Source: Lichenostomus cassidix
Lineage: Eukaryota > Chordata > Aves > Passeriformes > Meliphagidae
Assembly (NCBI GenBank): GCA_008360975.2
Contig: VLJF02000864.1
Coordinates: 1 to 64,000 of the forward strand
DNA length: 64,000 nucleotides
Direction of reading: 5' to 3'
Shown: positions 33,178 through 43,910 of the stretch, piece after piece
Layout of the letters: the number at the start of each line of letters is the position of its first letter
Numbering within the stretch: the stretch's first letter is position 1
Notes under the pieces: generated by a model
The model's input: only the letters and a program-made list of their open reading frames with translations
Databases searched by the model: none
What the model was told of the DNA's origin: nothing
Program-made: the position numbers and the translations under genes

Positions 33178-34017
33178 GGCCGCGCGGCGCCCGCATGGAC
33201 GGCAGGAAAAGCGAGGGTTTGGACTGCTTTTTTTGGCTCCGCTGCTGCTGGTTTTTACTCCTTTTTTTCCCTTTTCTGCTGGTTTTTCTGTTCTCGTTTT
33301 TTCGCCTCTTCTCCGGGTTTTTACTCCTTTTTTTTCCCTCTTCTGCTGGTTTTTCTGTTCTCGTTTTTTCGCCTCGTCTTCTGGTTTTTTTTCCTCCTGT
33401 TTTCGCCTCTTCTCCTGTTTTTTCCTCCTTTTTTTTCGCCTCTTCTCCTGTTTTTTCTCCTCCTTTTTTTCCTCCGCTTCTCCTGTTTTTTCCTCCTTTT
33501 TTTTCCCTCTTCTCCTTTTTTTTTCCTCCTTTTTCTCCTTTTCTCCTTTTTTTCCTCCTTTTTTTCTCTTCTCCTTTTTTCTCCTCTTCTCCTTTTTTTC
33601 TTCCTCTTTTTTCTCCTCTTCTCCTGTTTTTCCTCCTTTTTTTCCCCTCTTCTCCTGTTTTCTCTTCCTTTTTTTTCCCTCTCCTTCTCCTTTTTTCCCT
33701 CCTTTTTTCTCCTCCTCTCCTTTTTTTTTCCTCCTTTTTCCTCCTCTTCTCCTTTTTTTTCTCCTCCTTTTATTTCTCTTCTCCTTTTTTTTTTCCTCCT
33801 TTTTTCTCTCCTCCTTTTTTTTCCCTCCTCTCCTTTTTTTCCTCCTTTTTTCTCCTCTTCTCCTCCTTTTTTCTCCTCCTCTCCTTTTTTTTCTCCTCCT
33901 TTTCTCTCTTCTCCTTTTTTTTCTCCTCCTTTTTTCTCCTCTTCTCCTCCTTTTTTCTCCTCTTCTCCTCCTTTTTTCTCCTCTCCTTTTCCGCCGCGCC
34001 GAGCGCCGATGGGGAAG
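33178..34017 (-). promoter_or_regulatory. HOXC9: Probable HOXC9 5' UTR, mostly a CTCCTTTTTT array
   Basis: Between the start codon and the TATA-like element lies about 840 bp. Its inner 60 bp is GC-rich and includes the out-of-frame upstream ATG at 33196-33194. About 33235-33990 is a CTCC/TTTTTT array on the plus strand, so the transcript would be purine-rich here (GGAGAAAAAA). The transcript start is inferred from the TATA-like element only. Confidence 0.45.
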
Positions 34018-34056
34018 TTTTTATCCGCCCGCCGCTGCCGAGGAACAATCAGCGCA
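34018..34056 (-). promoter_or_regulatory. TATA-like element of the HOXC9 promoter
   Basis: The minus strand has GGATAAAAACTTCC, with ATAAAAA at 34024-34018, inside a GC-rich single-copy patch. Upstream sequence includes TTACCTGCGCTGATTGTTCC. This suits a core promoter, with a start near 33985-33995. It is called from motif and position only. Confidence 0.45.
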
Positions 34057-34184
34057 GGTAATTATTTTTTTTTTTTTTCGCCTCTTCTCTCTTCTCTCTC
34101 TCTCTCTCTCCTCGTTGCGATTTTTTTTTTTTTTCCCGAGCTCGTTATGCTTTTTTTTTTTTAATTTTTTGGGTTTTTTTTTCC

Positions 34185-34238
34185 GGAGGAGGAGGGAGGA
34201 GGAGGAGGAGGAGGAGGAGGAGGAGGAGGAGGAGGAGG
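34185..34238 (+). repeat. GGA microsatellite in the promoter
   Basis: A nearly perfect GGA run of about 54 bp lies between the CCAAT/E-box patch and the TATA-like patch. It follows poly(T) tracts. On the HOXC9 sense strand it reads TCC. Confidence 0.9.
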
Positions 34239-34283
34239 CGATTTTTCTTTTTCTTCTTTTTTTTTTTCTCCTCCTCCTCCTCC

Positions 34284-34340
34284 AGGCTCGGTTGGGTTGC
34301 GATTGGAGCTTTTTGGCTTCACGTGGTTTGGGTTTAGCCC
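34284..34340 (-). promoter_or_regulatory. Upstream promoter patch with CCAAT box and CACGTG E-box
   Basis: A single-copy patch holds CCAATC (34306-34301, minus strand) and CACGTG (34320-34325) within 20 bp. NF-Y binds CCAAT and bHLH-Zip factors bind CACGTG. The patch lies about 280 bp upstream of the TATA-like element, separated by T-tracts and a GGA run that probably expanded between them. Confidence 0.45.
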
Positions 34341-34399
34341 CAAAAAAAAAAAAAAAAAAAATCTCGGCCGGATCGATCCGCTGGGTTGGTTGGTTGGTT

Positions 34400-35290
34400 T
34401 TTTTGGCATTCTTTGCGCTTTTTTTGGGCATTTTTTCCTTTTTTTTTTGAGTTCTTTTCCCTTTTTTTTGCGTTCTTTTTATTTTTTTTTGTAGCATTTT
34501 TTCCTTTTTTTTTTGGCTTTTTTTTCTTCTTTTTTTTAACATTCTTTTCTTTTTTTTTCCAGCATTCTTTCTCTTTTTTTTTGCTTTTTTCTTTTTTTTT
34601 TTTTTTGCGTTCTTTTTATTTATTTATTTTTTTGCATCCTTTTTATTTCTTTTTTTTTTGGCGCTTCCTCTTTCATTTATTTGCTTCTTTTTCCTTCTTT
34701 CCCTTCCTTTCGTATTTGTTTCTCTCTCTGTTTTACTTTTTTCTCTCTCTATTTTAGTTTTTTCTCTCTCCTTTTTTTACTCTCTTTTTTCCCTTCTTTT
34801 CTTTCCTTTTTTCCCCTTTTTTCCCTTTTTTCCCCCTTTTTTTCCCCTTTTTCCCCTTTTTTTCCCCTTTTTTCCCCTTTTTTCCCCTTATTCTCCCTTT
34901 TTCCTTCTTTTCCCCCTTTATTCCCTTTTTTCTCCTTTTTTCCCTTTTTTCCCTTATTTCCATTTTTTCCCCTTTTTCCCTTTTTTTCCCCTTTTTCCCT
35001 TTTTTTCCCCTTTTTCCCCTTTATTTTCCATTTTTTCCCCTTTTTCCCTTATTTCCATTTTCCCCTTTTTCCTTTATTTCTCCTTTTTTCCCTTTTTTTC
35101 CCTTTATTTCCCCTTTTTCCCCTTATTTTCCCTTTTTCCTTTTTCCCCTTTTTCCCCCCTTTTCCCTTTATTCCCCTTTTTTCCCATTTTTCATCATTTC
35201 CCAATTTTTTCCCCATTTTTTCTCTCCCTCCCTCCTTCCCCCTCCTCCTCCTCCCATTTCCATTATTTAATTTATTTAATTTTTTTTTAA
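34400..35290. repeat. T-tract and CCCTTTTTT arrays upstream of the promoter
   Basis: TTTTTTTGCGTTCTTTT-like units on the left pass into CCCTTTTTTCCCC homopyrimidine repeats. No gene. Confidence 0.88.
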
Positions 35291-35406
35291 CTCCTCACTC
35301 CTCCCGCTTTCCCCCTCTTCAAAAAAATTAAAAAAATAAATAAAAAATTTAAAAAAAAAAACCTCTCGGAGGGCGGAGATGAGGATGAGGAGGAGGAGGA
35401 GGAGGA

Positions 35407-35441
<35 letters not shown>

Positions 35442-35600
35442 GAATTCTCACCCCGCAGGCGGAGAATCCGCGAGGTAAAACCACCAAATATTCCCTTTTT
35501 TTTTTTCTTTTTTTTTTAAATTTAATTCTCTATTTTTCCACCCAAAAATTCTCTCCTTCCTCTCCTCCAAAATTCGGGTTTTTCACCCCAAATCCACCCG
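35290..35600. other. Island with GAT microsatellite
   Basis: GAGGAGGAGG then a GAT run (35408-35438), CTCACCCCGCAGGCGGAG and ATCCGCGAGGTAAAACC. The last part looks like an acceptor, a 16-bp exon and a donor on the plus strand, but this is too short to call. Confidence 0.4.
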
Positions 35601-36260
35601 CGGCTGGAGGGGAGAAAATGCCGGAGAGGGAAATGGGGAAAAAAGGGAAAAAAGGGGAAAAAAGGTGAAAAAAGGGAAAAAAGAGATTTTTGGGGATGAA
35701 AATCGCAGAGCGGGAAAAGGAAATAAAGGGAAAAAAGGGAAAAAAAGGGAAAAAAAGGGGAAAAAAAAGGGGGAAAAAAAAGGGAAAAAAAGAGATTTTT
35801 GGGGATGAAAATGCCAGAGCAGAAAATGGGGAAAAAAAGGGAAAAAAAGGGGAAAAAAGAGATTTTTGGGGATGAAAATCCCAGAGCGGAAAATGGGGAA
35901 AAAAAGGGGAAAAAAGGAGAAAAAAGAGATTTTTCGTGATGAAAATCGCAGAGCGAAAAAAAGGGAAAAAAGGGAAAAAAAGAGATTTTTGGGGATGAAA
36001 ATCCCACAGCGGAAAAAGGGAAAAAAAGTGGAAAAAGACATTTTTTTAGTGATGAAAATTCCAGAGGCGAAAATGGGGAAAAAAGGGGAAAAAACCCGAT
36101 TTTTGGTGATGAAAATTGCACAGCGGAAAAAAGGGGAAAAAAGGGGAAAAAAGAGATTTTTAGTGATGAAAATCGCAGAGCGGAAAAAAGGGGGAAAAAG
36201 GGGGAAAAAGGGGAAAAAAGGGGAAAAAAAGGGGAAAAAAACCGATTTTTTTGTGATGTT
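35600..36260. repeat. Tandem array, 75-95 bp unit, GATTTTTGGGGATGAAAATC
   Basis: About eight copies of AAGAGATTTTTGGGGATG plus AAAATCGCAGAGCGG separated by GGGAAAAAAGGG runs. Confidence 0.9.
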
Positions 36261-36289
36261 TGCAGCTCGGATCGGAGCGTCGAGTTCCT

Positions 36290-36620
36290 CCGGCAGCGAA
36301 AAAAGACATTTTTGCGCCCAAAAAAAGACATTTTTCGCCCAAAAAATGATATTTTTCGCCGAAAAAATGACATTTTTCGCAAAAAAAAAGACATTTTTAG
36401 CAAGAAAAAAAGACATTTTCCGCCGAAAAAATGACATTTTTCGCCCAAAAAATGACATTTTTCGCAAAAAAAAGGACATTTTTAGCCAAAAAAAAGACAT
36501 TTTTCGCCCAAAAAAAGGACATTTTTCGCCCAAAAAATGACATTTTTCGCCCAAAATAAGACATTTTTCGCAAAAAAATGACATTTTCGACCTAAAAAAT
36601 GACATTTTTCCCCCAAAAAA
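36290..36620. repeat. About 21-bp minisatellite AAAAATGACATTTTTCGCCC
   Basis: Fifteen or so units of ATGACATTTTTCGCCCAAAA and GACATTTTTAGCAAAAAAAA. Confidence 0.9.
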
Positions 36621-36960
36621 CGAATTTTCTCCCAACTTCGGACAGCCGGAAAAACGCGAATTGGAAAAATAAAATTGAATAATCATCGTCGGGATGGAAA
36701 ACGACGAAAATCCCTGAAAACGGAGCGAAAAAAATGGGAAATAAATTGGGAATAAATTGGGAATAAATGGGAGTTCAGGAGGAGCTACCGGATGGATTTG
36801 ATTTTCCTTTTTTATGTCTTTCAATAAAATTTTTTTTACGAGGATCGTTTGGTTTGTTCGTAAAAGTGTCGTTCGTTGGTTTTATGGTTTGTTTTATTTT
36901 ATTTTATAGTTTATTTTATTTTGTTTTATTTTATTTTATTTCTTTTGGGTTTTTTCGGGG
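36620..36960. other. Single-copy intergenic island
   Basis: Mixed sequence with CAACTTCGGACAGCCGG, TACCGGATGGAT (36786-36797), TTTTTATGTCTTTCAATAAA and TACGAGGATCGTTTGG. The TACCGGATGGAT block recurs in the island at 48382. It could be a conserved non-coding element. No exon was recognised. Confidence 0.45.
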
Positions 36961-38010
36961 AGAATCTGATTTTTTGGGGGTTTTTTTTGGGTGAAAAATG
37001 GGAAGTTTTGGGGTTTTTTTGGACGAAAATTCGATTTTTTGGGGGTTTTTTTTAATGACGTTCGAAAGGTTTTGGGTTTCTTTTAGCGAAAGTCGATTTT
37101 TGGGGTTTTTTGGATGAAAATTCGAATGGTTTTTGGGGTTTTTTTGATGAAAATTCGAATGTTTTGGGTTTTTTTGATGAAAACTCGAAAGGTTTTGGGG
37201 TTTTTTTAGATGAAAATTCGATTTTTTGGGGGTTTTTTTAATGAAAACTTGAAAGTTTTGGGGTTTTTGTGATGAAAACTCGAAAGTTTTTCGGGTTTTT
37301 TTTAATGAAATTCAGATTTTTTGGGGGTTTTGAATGAAAATTCGAATGTTTTTGGGGTTTTTTGATGAAAAATCGAATATTTTGGGGTTTTTTTCAATGA
37401 AAACTCGGAAGGTTTGGGTTTTTTTAAATGAAAAATCGATATTTTGGGGTTTTTTTAATGGAAACTCGAAAGATTTGGGGGTTTTTAAATGAAGATTCGA
37501 ATGTTTTTGGGGTTTTTTTGGATGAAAAATCGAAAGTTTTGGGGTTTTTTTTAATGAAAAATGGGAAGTTTTGGGTTTTTTTTAATGAAAAATCGAAAGT
37601 TTTGGGGTTTTTTTAATGAAAAATGGGAAGTTTTGGTTTTTTTTAAATGAAAACTCGAAAGGTTTTGGGTTTTTTTTAACGAAATTCGAATGTTTTTCGG
37701 TTTTTTAAATGAGAATTCGAAGGTTTTTGGGGTTTTTTTAAATGAAATTCGAATATTTTTGGGGTTTTTGTGATGAAACTCGAAAGGTTTTGGGTTTTTT
37801 TAGTGAAACTCGTTTTTTTTGGGGTTTTTTTAATGGAACTGGAATGTTTTTGGGGCTTTTCGATCAAAACTCGAATATTTTTGGGGTTTTTTTTTAACGA
37901 AACTCTAAAATTTTGGGTTTTTTCGATGAAAACTCGAATATTTTTGGGTTTTTTTGATGAAAATTCGAAAGTTTTTTGGGTTTTTTTGATGAAAACTCTA
38001 AATTTTTGAG
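36960..38010. repeat. Minisatellite GGGTTTTTTTAATGAAAATT, about 35-bp unit
   Basis: About 30 units of TTTTGGGGTTTTTTTGATGA plus AAATTCGAAAG over 1 kb. AAATTCGAA and AAACTCGAA recur in nearly every unit. Confidence 0.9.
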
Positions 38011-38450
38011 TTTTCCGAGCGGGAAAAATCGGGAGAGTTGGAAAAAAATGGGATTTTGGGAGAAAAACTTTGATTTTGGGGAGGAAAGAGAAGGAAGGGA
38101 AGGTGAGGAAACTCCAGGGAGGATTTGGAAGCAAAAAATTGAATTAAATTTATTTTTAAAAACCCAAAAAAAACCTCTCAGAGTTTGGATTTTTGGTTTT
38201 TTTGGGAAGATGGAACAACCTCGGGAAAGGAAAAAATATTAAAAAATGGATTTTTGGGAGTTTTTTGGGATTTTCTCAAGCGGAGAGGAAAATTTAAAAA
38301 ATATTAAAAAAAGGATTTTTCGGATTTTTTTGGGATTTCCTCAAGCTGGGAGAGAAATGGGGAAATTGGGGAGGAAAAGGGGAAATTTGGGATTTTCGGG
38401 AAATCCTAAAAATCTCCTCCGAGAGGCTTGGAGTGAATCCTCAACACCCA
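38010..38450. other. Island of diverged, partly duplicated sequence
   Basis: Contains CTCAAGCGGAGAGGAAAA (38275) and CTCAAGCTGGGAGAGAAA (38340), related to CGAAGCTGCGAGAGGAAAA at 39286. AGTGAATCCTCAACACCCAA (38431) parallels GGTGAATCAACACAAAATCC (39389). It looks like an old duplication overlain by repeats. Confidence 0.4.
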
Positions 38451-39285
38451 AAATCCCAATTTTTACCCATTTTTCGCCCAATTTTCACCCATTTTTCACT
38501 CATTTTTCACCCAAATTTCACCCAATTTTCACCCTTTTTTAACCCAATTTTCACTCATATTTTACCCAATTTTCACCCTTTTTAAAATGCAATTTTCACC
38601 CTTTTTTAACCCAATTTTCACCCTTTTTTCACCCATTTTTCATCCATTTTTCACCCAATTTTCACTCATTTTTTACCCAATTTTCACCCTTTTTTAAAAT
38701 GCAATTTTCACCCTTTTTTCATCCAATTTTCACCCATTTTTGACCCATTTTTCACCATTTTTTAACCCAATTTTCACCCTTTTTTTACCCAATTTTCACC
38801 CTTTTTTCACCCATTTTTCATCCATTTTTAAATGCAATTTTCACCCATTTTTAACCCAATTTTCACCCTTTTTTAAATGCAATTTTCACCCTTTTTTTAC
38901 CCAATTTTCACCCTTTTTTAACCCAATTTTCACCCTTTTTTCACCCATTTTTCATCCATTTTTCACCCATTTTTTTACCCAATTTTCACCCTTTTTTGAC
39001 CCAATTTTCACCCTTTTTTAACCCAATTTTCACTCATTTTTTAACCCAATTTTCACCCTTTTTTAAAATGCAATTTTCACCCTTTTTTCATCCAATTTTC
39101 ATCCATTTTTTACCCAATTTTCACCCTTTTTTCACCCATTTTTCATCCATTTTTCACCCTTTTTTAACCCAATTTTCACCATTTTTTTAATGCAATTTTC
39201 ACCGTTTTTTCATCCAATTTTCACCCATTTTTTACCCAATTTTTCACCCTTTTTCACCCATTTTTCACCATTTTTCACCTTTCGA
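38450..39285. repeat. Minisatellite TTTTTCACCCAATTTTCACC
   Basis: Units of 15-31 bp with CCCAATTTTCACCCTTTTTT, CCCATTTTTCATCCATTTTT and TTTTTAAAATGCAATTTTCA over 835 bp. Confidence 0.92.
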
Positions 39286-39775
39286 AGCTGCGAGAGGAAA
39301 ATCCAGAGAAAAATCGAGGCAGAAATTGAGGAAAAAAACCCCAAAAAACCGAAAAAATCCCCAAAAATCCTCTCCGGAATCCCACGAGGTGAATCAACAC
39401 AAAATCCCCAAAAAATCCACTTAGGGCTGGAAATCGCAGGATGGAAAAAAAATGAGATTTTTCAGCTAAAAAACTGGAATTTTTCAGGGTTTTTTCCCCC
39501 AAAAAATCCGATTTTTCCTCAAAAAAATCCGATTTTTTCCCCAAAAATTCCCATTTTTTCCCCAAAAATTCCCATTTTTTCCCAAAAAAATCCCATTTTT
39601 TCCCAAAAATTCCGATTTTTCCCCCAAACTCTCCAGCTGGGGGAGGAGAGGATTTTTTTCTCGCTTTGCTTTGGGATTTTTGAGCCTCAAAAGGGAATTT
39701 TTGGGAGGAATTTGGGATTTTTTTCCTTCGGTTTTCCCGGTTTTTCTGCCATTGGGAGTCATTTGGATTTAAAAA
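39285..39775. other. Mixed island with short CCCAAAAATTCC repeats
   Basis: A GC-richer patch (39285-39470), then ATTCCCATTTTTTCCCCAAA repeats (39500-39630) and mixed sequence. Nothing recognisable as a gene. Confidence 0.4.
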
Positions 39776-39960
39776 AATAAAAATAAAAATAAAAATAAAA
39801 ATAAAAATAAAAATAATAAAAATAATAAAAATAATAAAAATAAAATGAAAATGAAAATGAAAATAAAAATAAAAATAAAGATAAAAATAAAGATAAAAAT
39901 AAATATAAATATAAAAATAAATATAAAATAATTACATAAAATAAATATAAAATATTCTCA
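39775..39960. repeat. AAAATA microsatellite
   Basis: About 185 bp of AAAAATAAAAATAAA with AATAATAAA and TAAATATAAA variants. Confidence 0.95.
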
Positions 39961-40130
39961 TTTTTCTGCTCTTTATCCCAATTTTCCGAGCGCTAAAAAT
40001 ATCTTTTTTTATGTTTTTTTTCGGGAATATTTTGAGGAAAATTCTCGGGAAATTGGGAGGAAAAGAAGGAAAAATGAGGAGGAGAGAGTTGAGCGAGTGA
40101 GGAGCTGCGGGGAGAGAAAAATGGGAATTT
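39960..40130. other. Short single-copy island
   Basis: Holds CCCAATTTTCCGAGCGC and GAGTTGAGCGAGTGAGGAGC. No feature assigned. Confidence 0.35.
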
Positions 40131-41960
40131 GGGGTGAAAAATGGGAATTTTTCATGGAAAAATGGGAATTTGGGGAGGAAAAATGGGAATTTCGGGTGGA
40201 AAATGGGAATTTGGGGTGAAAAAATGGGAATTTGGGGAGGAAAAATGGGAATTTGGGAAGGAAAAATGGGAATTTTTCATGGAAAAATGGGAATTTTTCA
40301 TGGAAAATGCGAATTTCTTCTAAAAAATGGAAAATTCGGGAGGAAAAATGGGAATTTGGGGTGGAAAAAAGGGAATTCCGGGAGGAAAAATGGGAATTTT
40401 TCCCGGAAAAATGGGAATTTGGGGCTGAAAAATGGGAATTTCGCCTGGAAAATGCGATTTTTTCCCTGGAAAATGGGAATTCCGGGCGGAAAAGTGGGAA
40501 TTCTGCCCGAAAAAAAAGCGAATTTCGGGCTGAAAAATGGGAATTTTTCCCTGGAAAATGGGAATTCTACAGGGAAAAAAATGGGAATTTCATCTGGAAA
40601 ATGGGAATTTTGGGAGGAAAAATGGGAATTTGGAGTGGAAAAAAGGGAATTCTACCCGAAAAAAAGCGAATTTCGGGCTGCAAAATGGGAATTTTTCCCT
40701 GGAAAATGGGAATTCTACCGGGAAAATTAGATTTTTTTTCCCGGGAAAGTGGGAATTCCGGGCGGAAAAATGGGAATTCTACAGGGAAAAAATGCGAATT
40801 TCGGGCTGAAAAATGGGAATTTTTCCCTGGAAAATGATAATTCCGAGCTGAAAAAAAGGGAATTCTACCGGGAAAAATGGGAATTCTGTCCTGGAAAATT
40901 AGGTTTTTCCCGGGAAAAAATAGGAATTGCGGGCGGGAAAACGAGAATTCCGGGGGGAAATGGGAATTCTACCCGAAAAACTGCGAATTTCGGGCTGAAA
41001 AATGCGAATTTTTCCCGGGAAAATGGGAATTCCTAGCTGGAAAAAGGGAATTTTTCCCGAAAAAATGCGAATTTTTCCCTGGAAAATGGGAATTTTTCCC
41101 TGAAAAATGGGAATTTTATCCGGAAAATGCGAATTTTTCCCGGAAAAATGGGAGTTTTTTCCTGGAAAATACGAATTCCGAGCTGAAAAATGCGAATTTT
41201 TCCCGCAAAAATGGGAATTTTTCCCGGGAAAAATGGGAATTCCGCCCGGGAAATGCTATTTTTTCCCGAAAAATGCGATTTTTTTCCCCTAAAAAATGGG
41301 AATTTTGTCCGGAAAAATGGGAATTATACCCCAAAAAATGCCAATTCCGGACGGAAAAATGGGAATTTTGTCCGAAAAAATGAGAAGTTTTCCCTAAAAA
41401 ATGCGACTTTTTCCCGAAAAAAAGGGAATTCCGCCCGGGAAATGCTATTTTTTCCCGAAAAACGCGATTTTTTTCCCGCAAAAATGGGAATTTTCCCCCG
41501 AAAAATGGGAATTTTGTCCGGGAAATGCTATTTTTTCCCGAGAAATGCGATTTTTTTTCCCGCAAAAATAGGAATTTTGTCCGGAAAATGGGAATTATAC
41601 CCGAAAAAATGCCAATTCCGGACTGAAAAATGGGAATTCTACCCGAAAAAATGCGAATTTTTCCCTCAAAAATGGGAATTTTTCCCCGGAAAAAAGGGAA
41701 TTCCGCCCGGGAAATGCTATTTTTTCCCGAAAAATGCGATTTTTTTCCCGAAAAAATGGGAATTCTGCGAGGAAAAATAGGAATTCTACCTGAAAAAAAG
41801 CCAATTCCGGGCGGAAAAATGGGAATTTTGTCCGAAAAAATGAGAAGTTTTCCCTAAAAAATGCGACTTTTTCCCGAAAAAAAGGGAATTCCGCCCGGGA
41901 AATGCTATTTTTCCCCGAAAAACGCGATTTTTTTCCCTCAAAAATGGGAATTTTTCCCCC
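40130..41960. repeat. 22-bp type minisatellite GGAAAAATGGGAATTTTTCCC
   Basis: 1.8 kb of AAAAATGGGAATTTGGGG on the left and TTTTTCCCGGAAAAATGGGA on the right. Many units are near-palindromes (GGGAATTTTTCCC), so hairpins are likely. Confidence 0.92.
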
Positions 41961-42160
41961 GAAAAACGCGACTTTGGGTCTCGATCGGCGCTGGGATTTC
42001 CCGCGGCTGCCGGAGGAACACAAAGGAGGAAATTCTTTGGATTTCTTTCCTCGCGAAGCTCTCGGGGAGAATCGGAAATTCCCAAAAATCCTCCCTGGAG
42101 CCGCGCGAGGGGCGAAGGTGGGAAATCCGGATGGAGGGTTGGGATGGGAGAGAGGATTGG
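41960..42160. other. GC-rich single-copy island
   Basis: About 200 bp of GC-rich sequence breaks a GGGAATTTTTCCC array. It contains GCTGCCGGAGGAAC (42006-42019), which recurs inverted at 36284-36297. It also has TCGCGAAGCTCTCGGGG and GAGCCGCGCGAGGGGCG. No coding frame was recognised. Confidence 0.45.
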
Positions 42161-42940
42161 GGGAAAAAAATGGGATTTTGGGGGGAAAAATGGGATTTTT
42201 AGGGGAAAAAATGGGATTTTTGAGGAGGAAAAGTGGGATTTTGGGGAGAAAAATGGGATTTTGGGGAGAAAAATGGGATTTTGGGGGAGAAAAATGGGAT
42301 TTTGGGGAGAAAAATGGGATTTTTGAGGGGAAAAATGGGATTTTTGAGGAGGAAAAATGGGATTTTCAGGCGAAAAAATGGGATTTTGAAGGAAAAAATG
42401 GGATTTTGAGGGGAAAAAATGGGATTTTGAAGGGAAAAAATGGGATTTTGAGGCGAAAAATGGGATTTTGAGGAGGAAAAGTGGGATTTTGAGGATAAAA
42501 ATAGGATTTTCAGGCGAAAAAATGGGATTTTGAGGCGAAAAAGTGGGATTTTGAAGGGAAAAATGAGGATTTTGAAGGGAAAAATGAGGATTTTTAGGAT
42601 AAAAATGGGGATTTTCAGGCGAAAAACTGGGATTTGGAGGCGAAAAAGTGAGATTTTTAAAGAAAAACTGGGATTTTGAAGAGAAAAACTGGGATTTGGA
42701 AGATAAAAATGAGGATTTTGAGGTGAAAAACTGGGATTTGGAGGAGAAAGAAATCCGGTTTTGGGGCTAAAGCTGCGAGTTTGAGGATAAAAATTCGGTT
42801 TGGGGGATAAAAATTCGGATTTTGAGGATAAAAATCAGAACTTTGAGGATAAAAATGAGAATTTTGAGGCTAAAAATTCGGTTTTTGAGGGTAAAAATGA
42901 GACTTTTGAGGGTAAAGATCTGGGATTTAATCAGAATTTT
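42160..42940. repeat. Minisatellite GAAAAATGGGATTTTGGGGA
   Basis: Units of 20-24 bp, with GAAAAATGGGATTTTGAGG in the middle and TAAAAATTCGGATTTTGAGG at the right. Confidence 0.92.
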
Positions 42941-43250
42941 CCCCCAAATTCCTAAACTTCATCAAAAAAAAACCCAAAAATCTTCAATTCTTCCCATCGC
43001 CCGGAAATTCCGGGAGGGAAAAATTCCTCCAAAAGCAGCGAAATGGGAAAAAATTCCCATTTTTTGGGGGAAAATTCCCATTTTTCAGGGAAAATTCCCA
43101 TTTTTTCCGGGAATTCTGGCAGCTCGCGGCTCTGCTTGGGAGATTTTTGGGGAGATTTTCCTGGAAATTGGGGAGAAATAAATCGGAAAATTCCCAATCC
43201 TGGAGAAAAATTCCCTCAAACTTCCCTGTTTGGAATTTTAGAAAAAAACC
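42940..43250. other. Mixed intergenic island
   Basis: Contains CCATCGCCCGGAAATTCCGG, GGCAGCTCGCGGCTCTGC and a few CCCATTTTTT units. No exon was seen. Confidence 0.35.
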
Positions 43251-43520
43251 CAAATTTTTAGAGAAAAACCCAAATTTTTAGAGAAAAAACCCAAATTTTT
43301 AGAGAAAAACCCAAATTTTTTAGAGAAAAACCCCAAATTTTTTAGAGGAAAAACCCAATTTTAGAGAAAAACCCAAATTTTAGAGAAAAACCCAATTTTT
43401 AGAGAAAAACTCAAATTTTAGAAAAAAAACATCAAATTTTTTAGAGAAAAAACCAAATTTCTTAGACAAAAACCCCAATTTTTTTAGAGAAAAAACCCAA
43501 ATTTTTTAGAAAAAAACCTT
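43250..43520. repeat. 20-bp minisatellite AGAGAAAAACCCAAATTTTT
   Basis: About 13 units with small length changes. Confidence 0.92.
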
Positions 43521-43910
43521 TTGGGATTTAGTTTCTTCCTGGCGGAGCTAAGAAATAAAACTACCAAATAATTCCAATAAATAATAATAATAATAACAAT
43601 TTCCTGGAGGATTTTTGGAGCTAAAATCCGAATTTTTTTGGGATTTAAAAATCCCAAAATTTCTCCTCCCGAGCGGCGATTTTCCCTCTTCTCCCTAATT
43701 CCCAACATTTTTCCTTCTCTCCGAGAAATTGGGGCGAAAAATTCACTTTAATTCGACAGAAATCAATTAAAAAATAAAATTAAAAAGGGAAATAAATAAA
43801 TGAAATTCTCCCAGCCAGGCTGACGCTGCTTTTTGGGGAATTTTCCAGCTTTTTTAGGATTTTTTGGGATTTTTTTCTGCGGGAATTTCAGCCGGGAAGA
43901 GGTTTGGGGA
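43520..43910. other. Single-copy intergenic island
   Basis: Includes TTCTTCCTGGCGGAGCTAAG, AAATAAAACTACCAAATAAT, an AATAATAATAAT run, TTAATTCGACAGAAATCAAT and CAGCCAGGCTGACGCTGC. It is AT-rich with homeodomain-like ATTAATT/AATTAAA motifs. Possible conserved element. Confidence 0.4.

Noticed and set aside
35450..35480. Tiny exon-like segment flanked by CACCCCGCAG and GTAAAACC, and its GGATTCTC similarity to exon 1
   Set aside because: A 16-bp exon cannot be supported by sequence alone, and the shared 8-9 bases with exon 1 are too short to claim homology.
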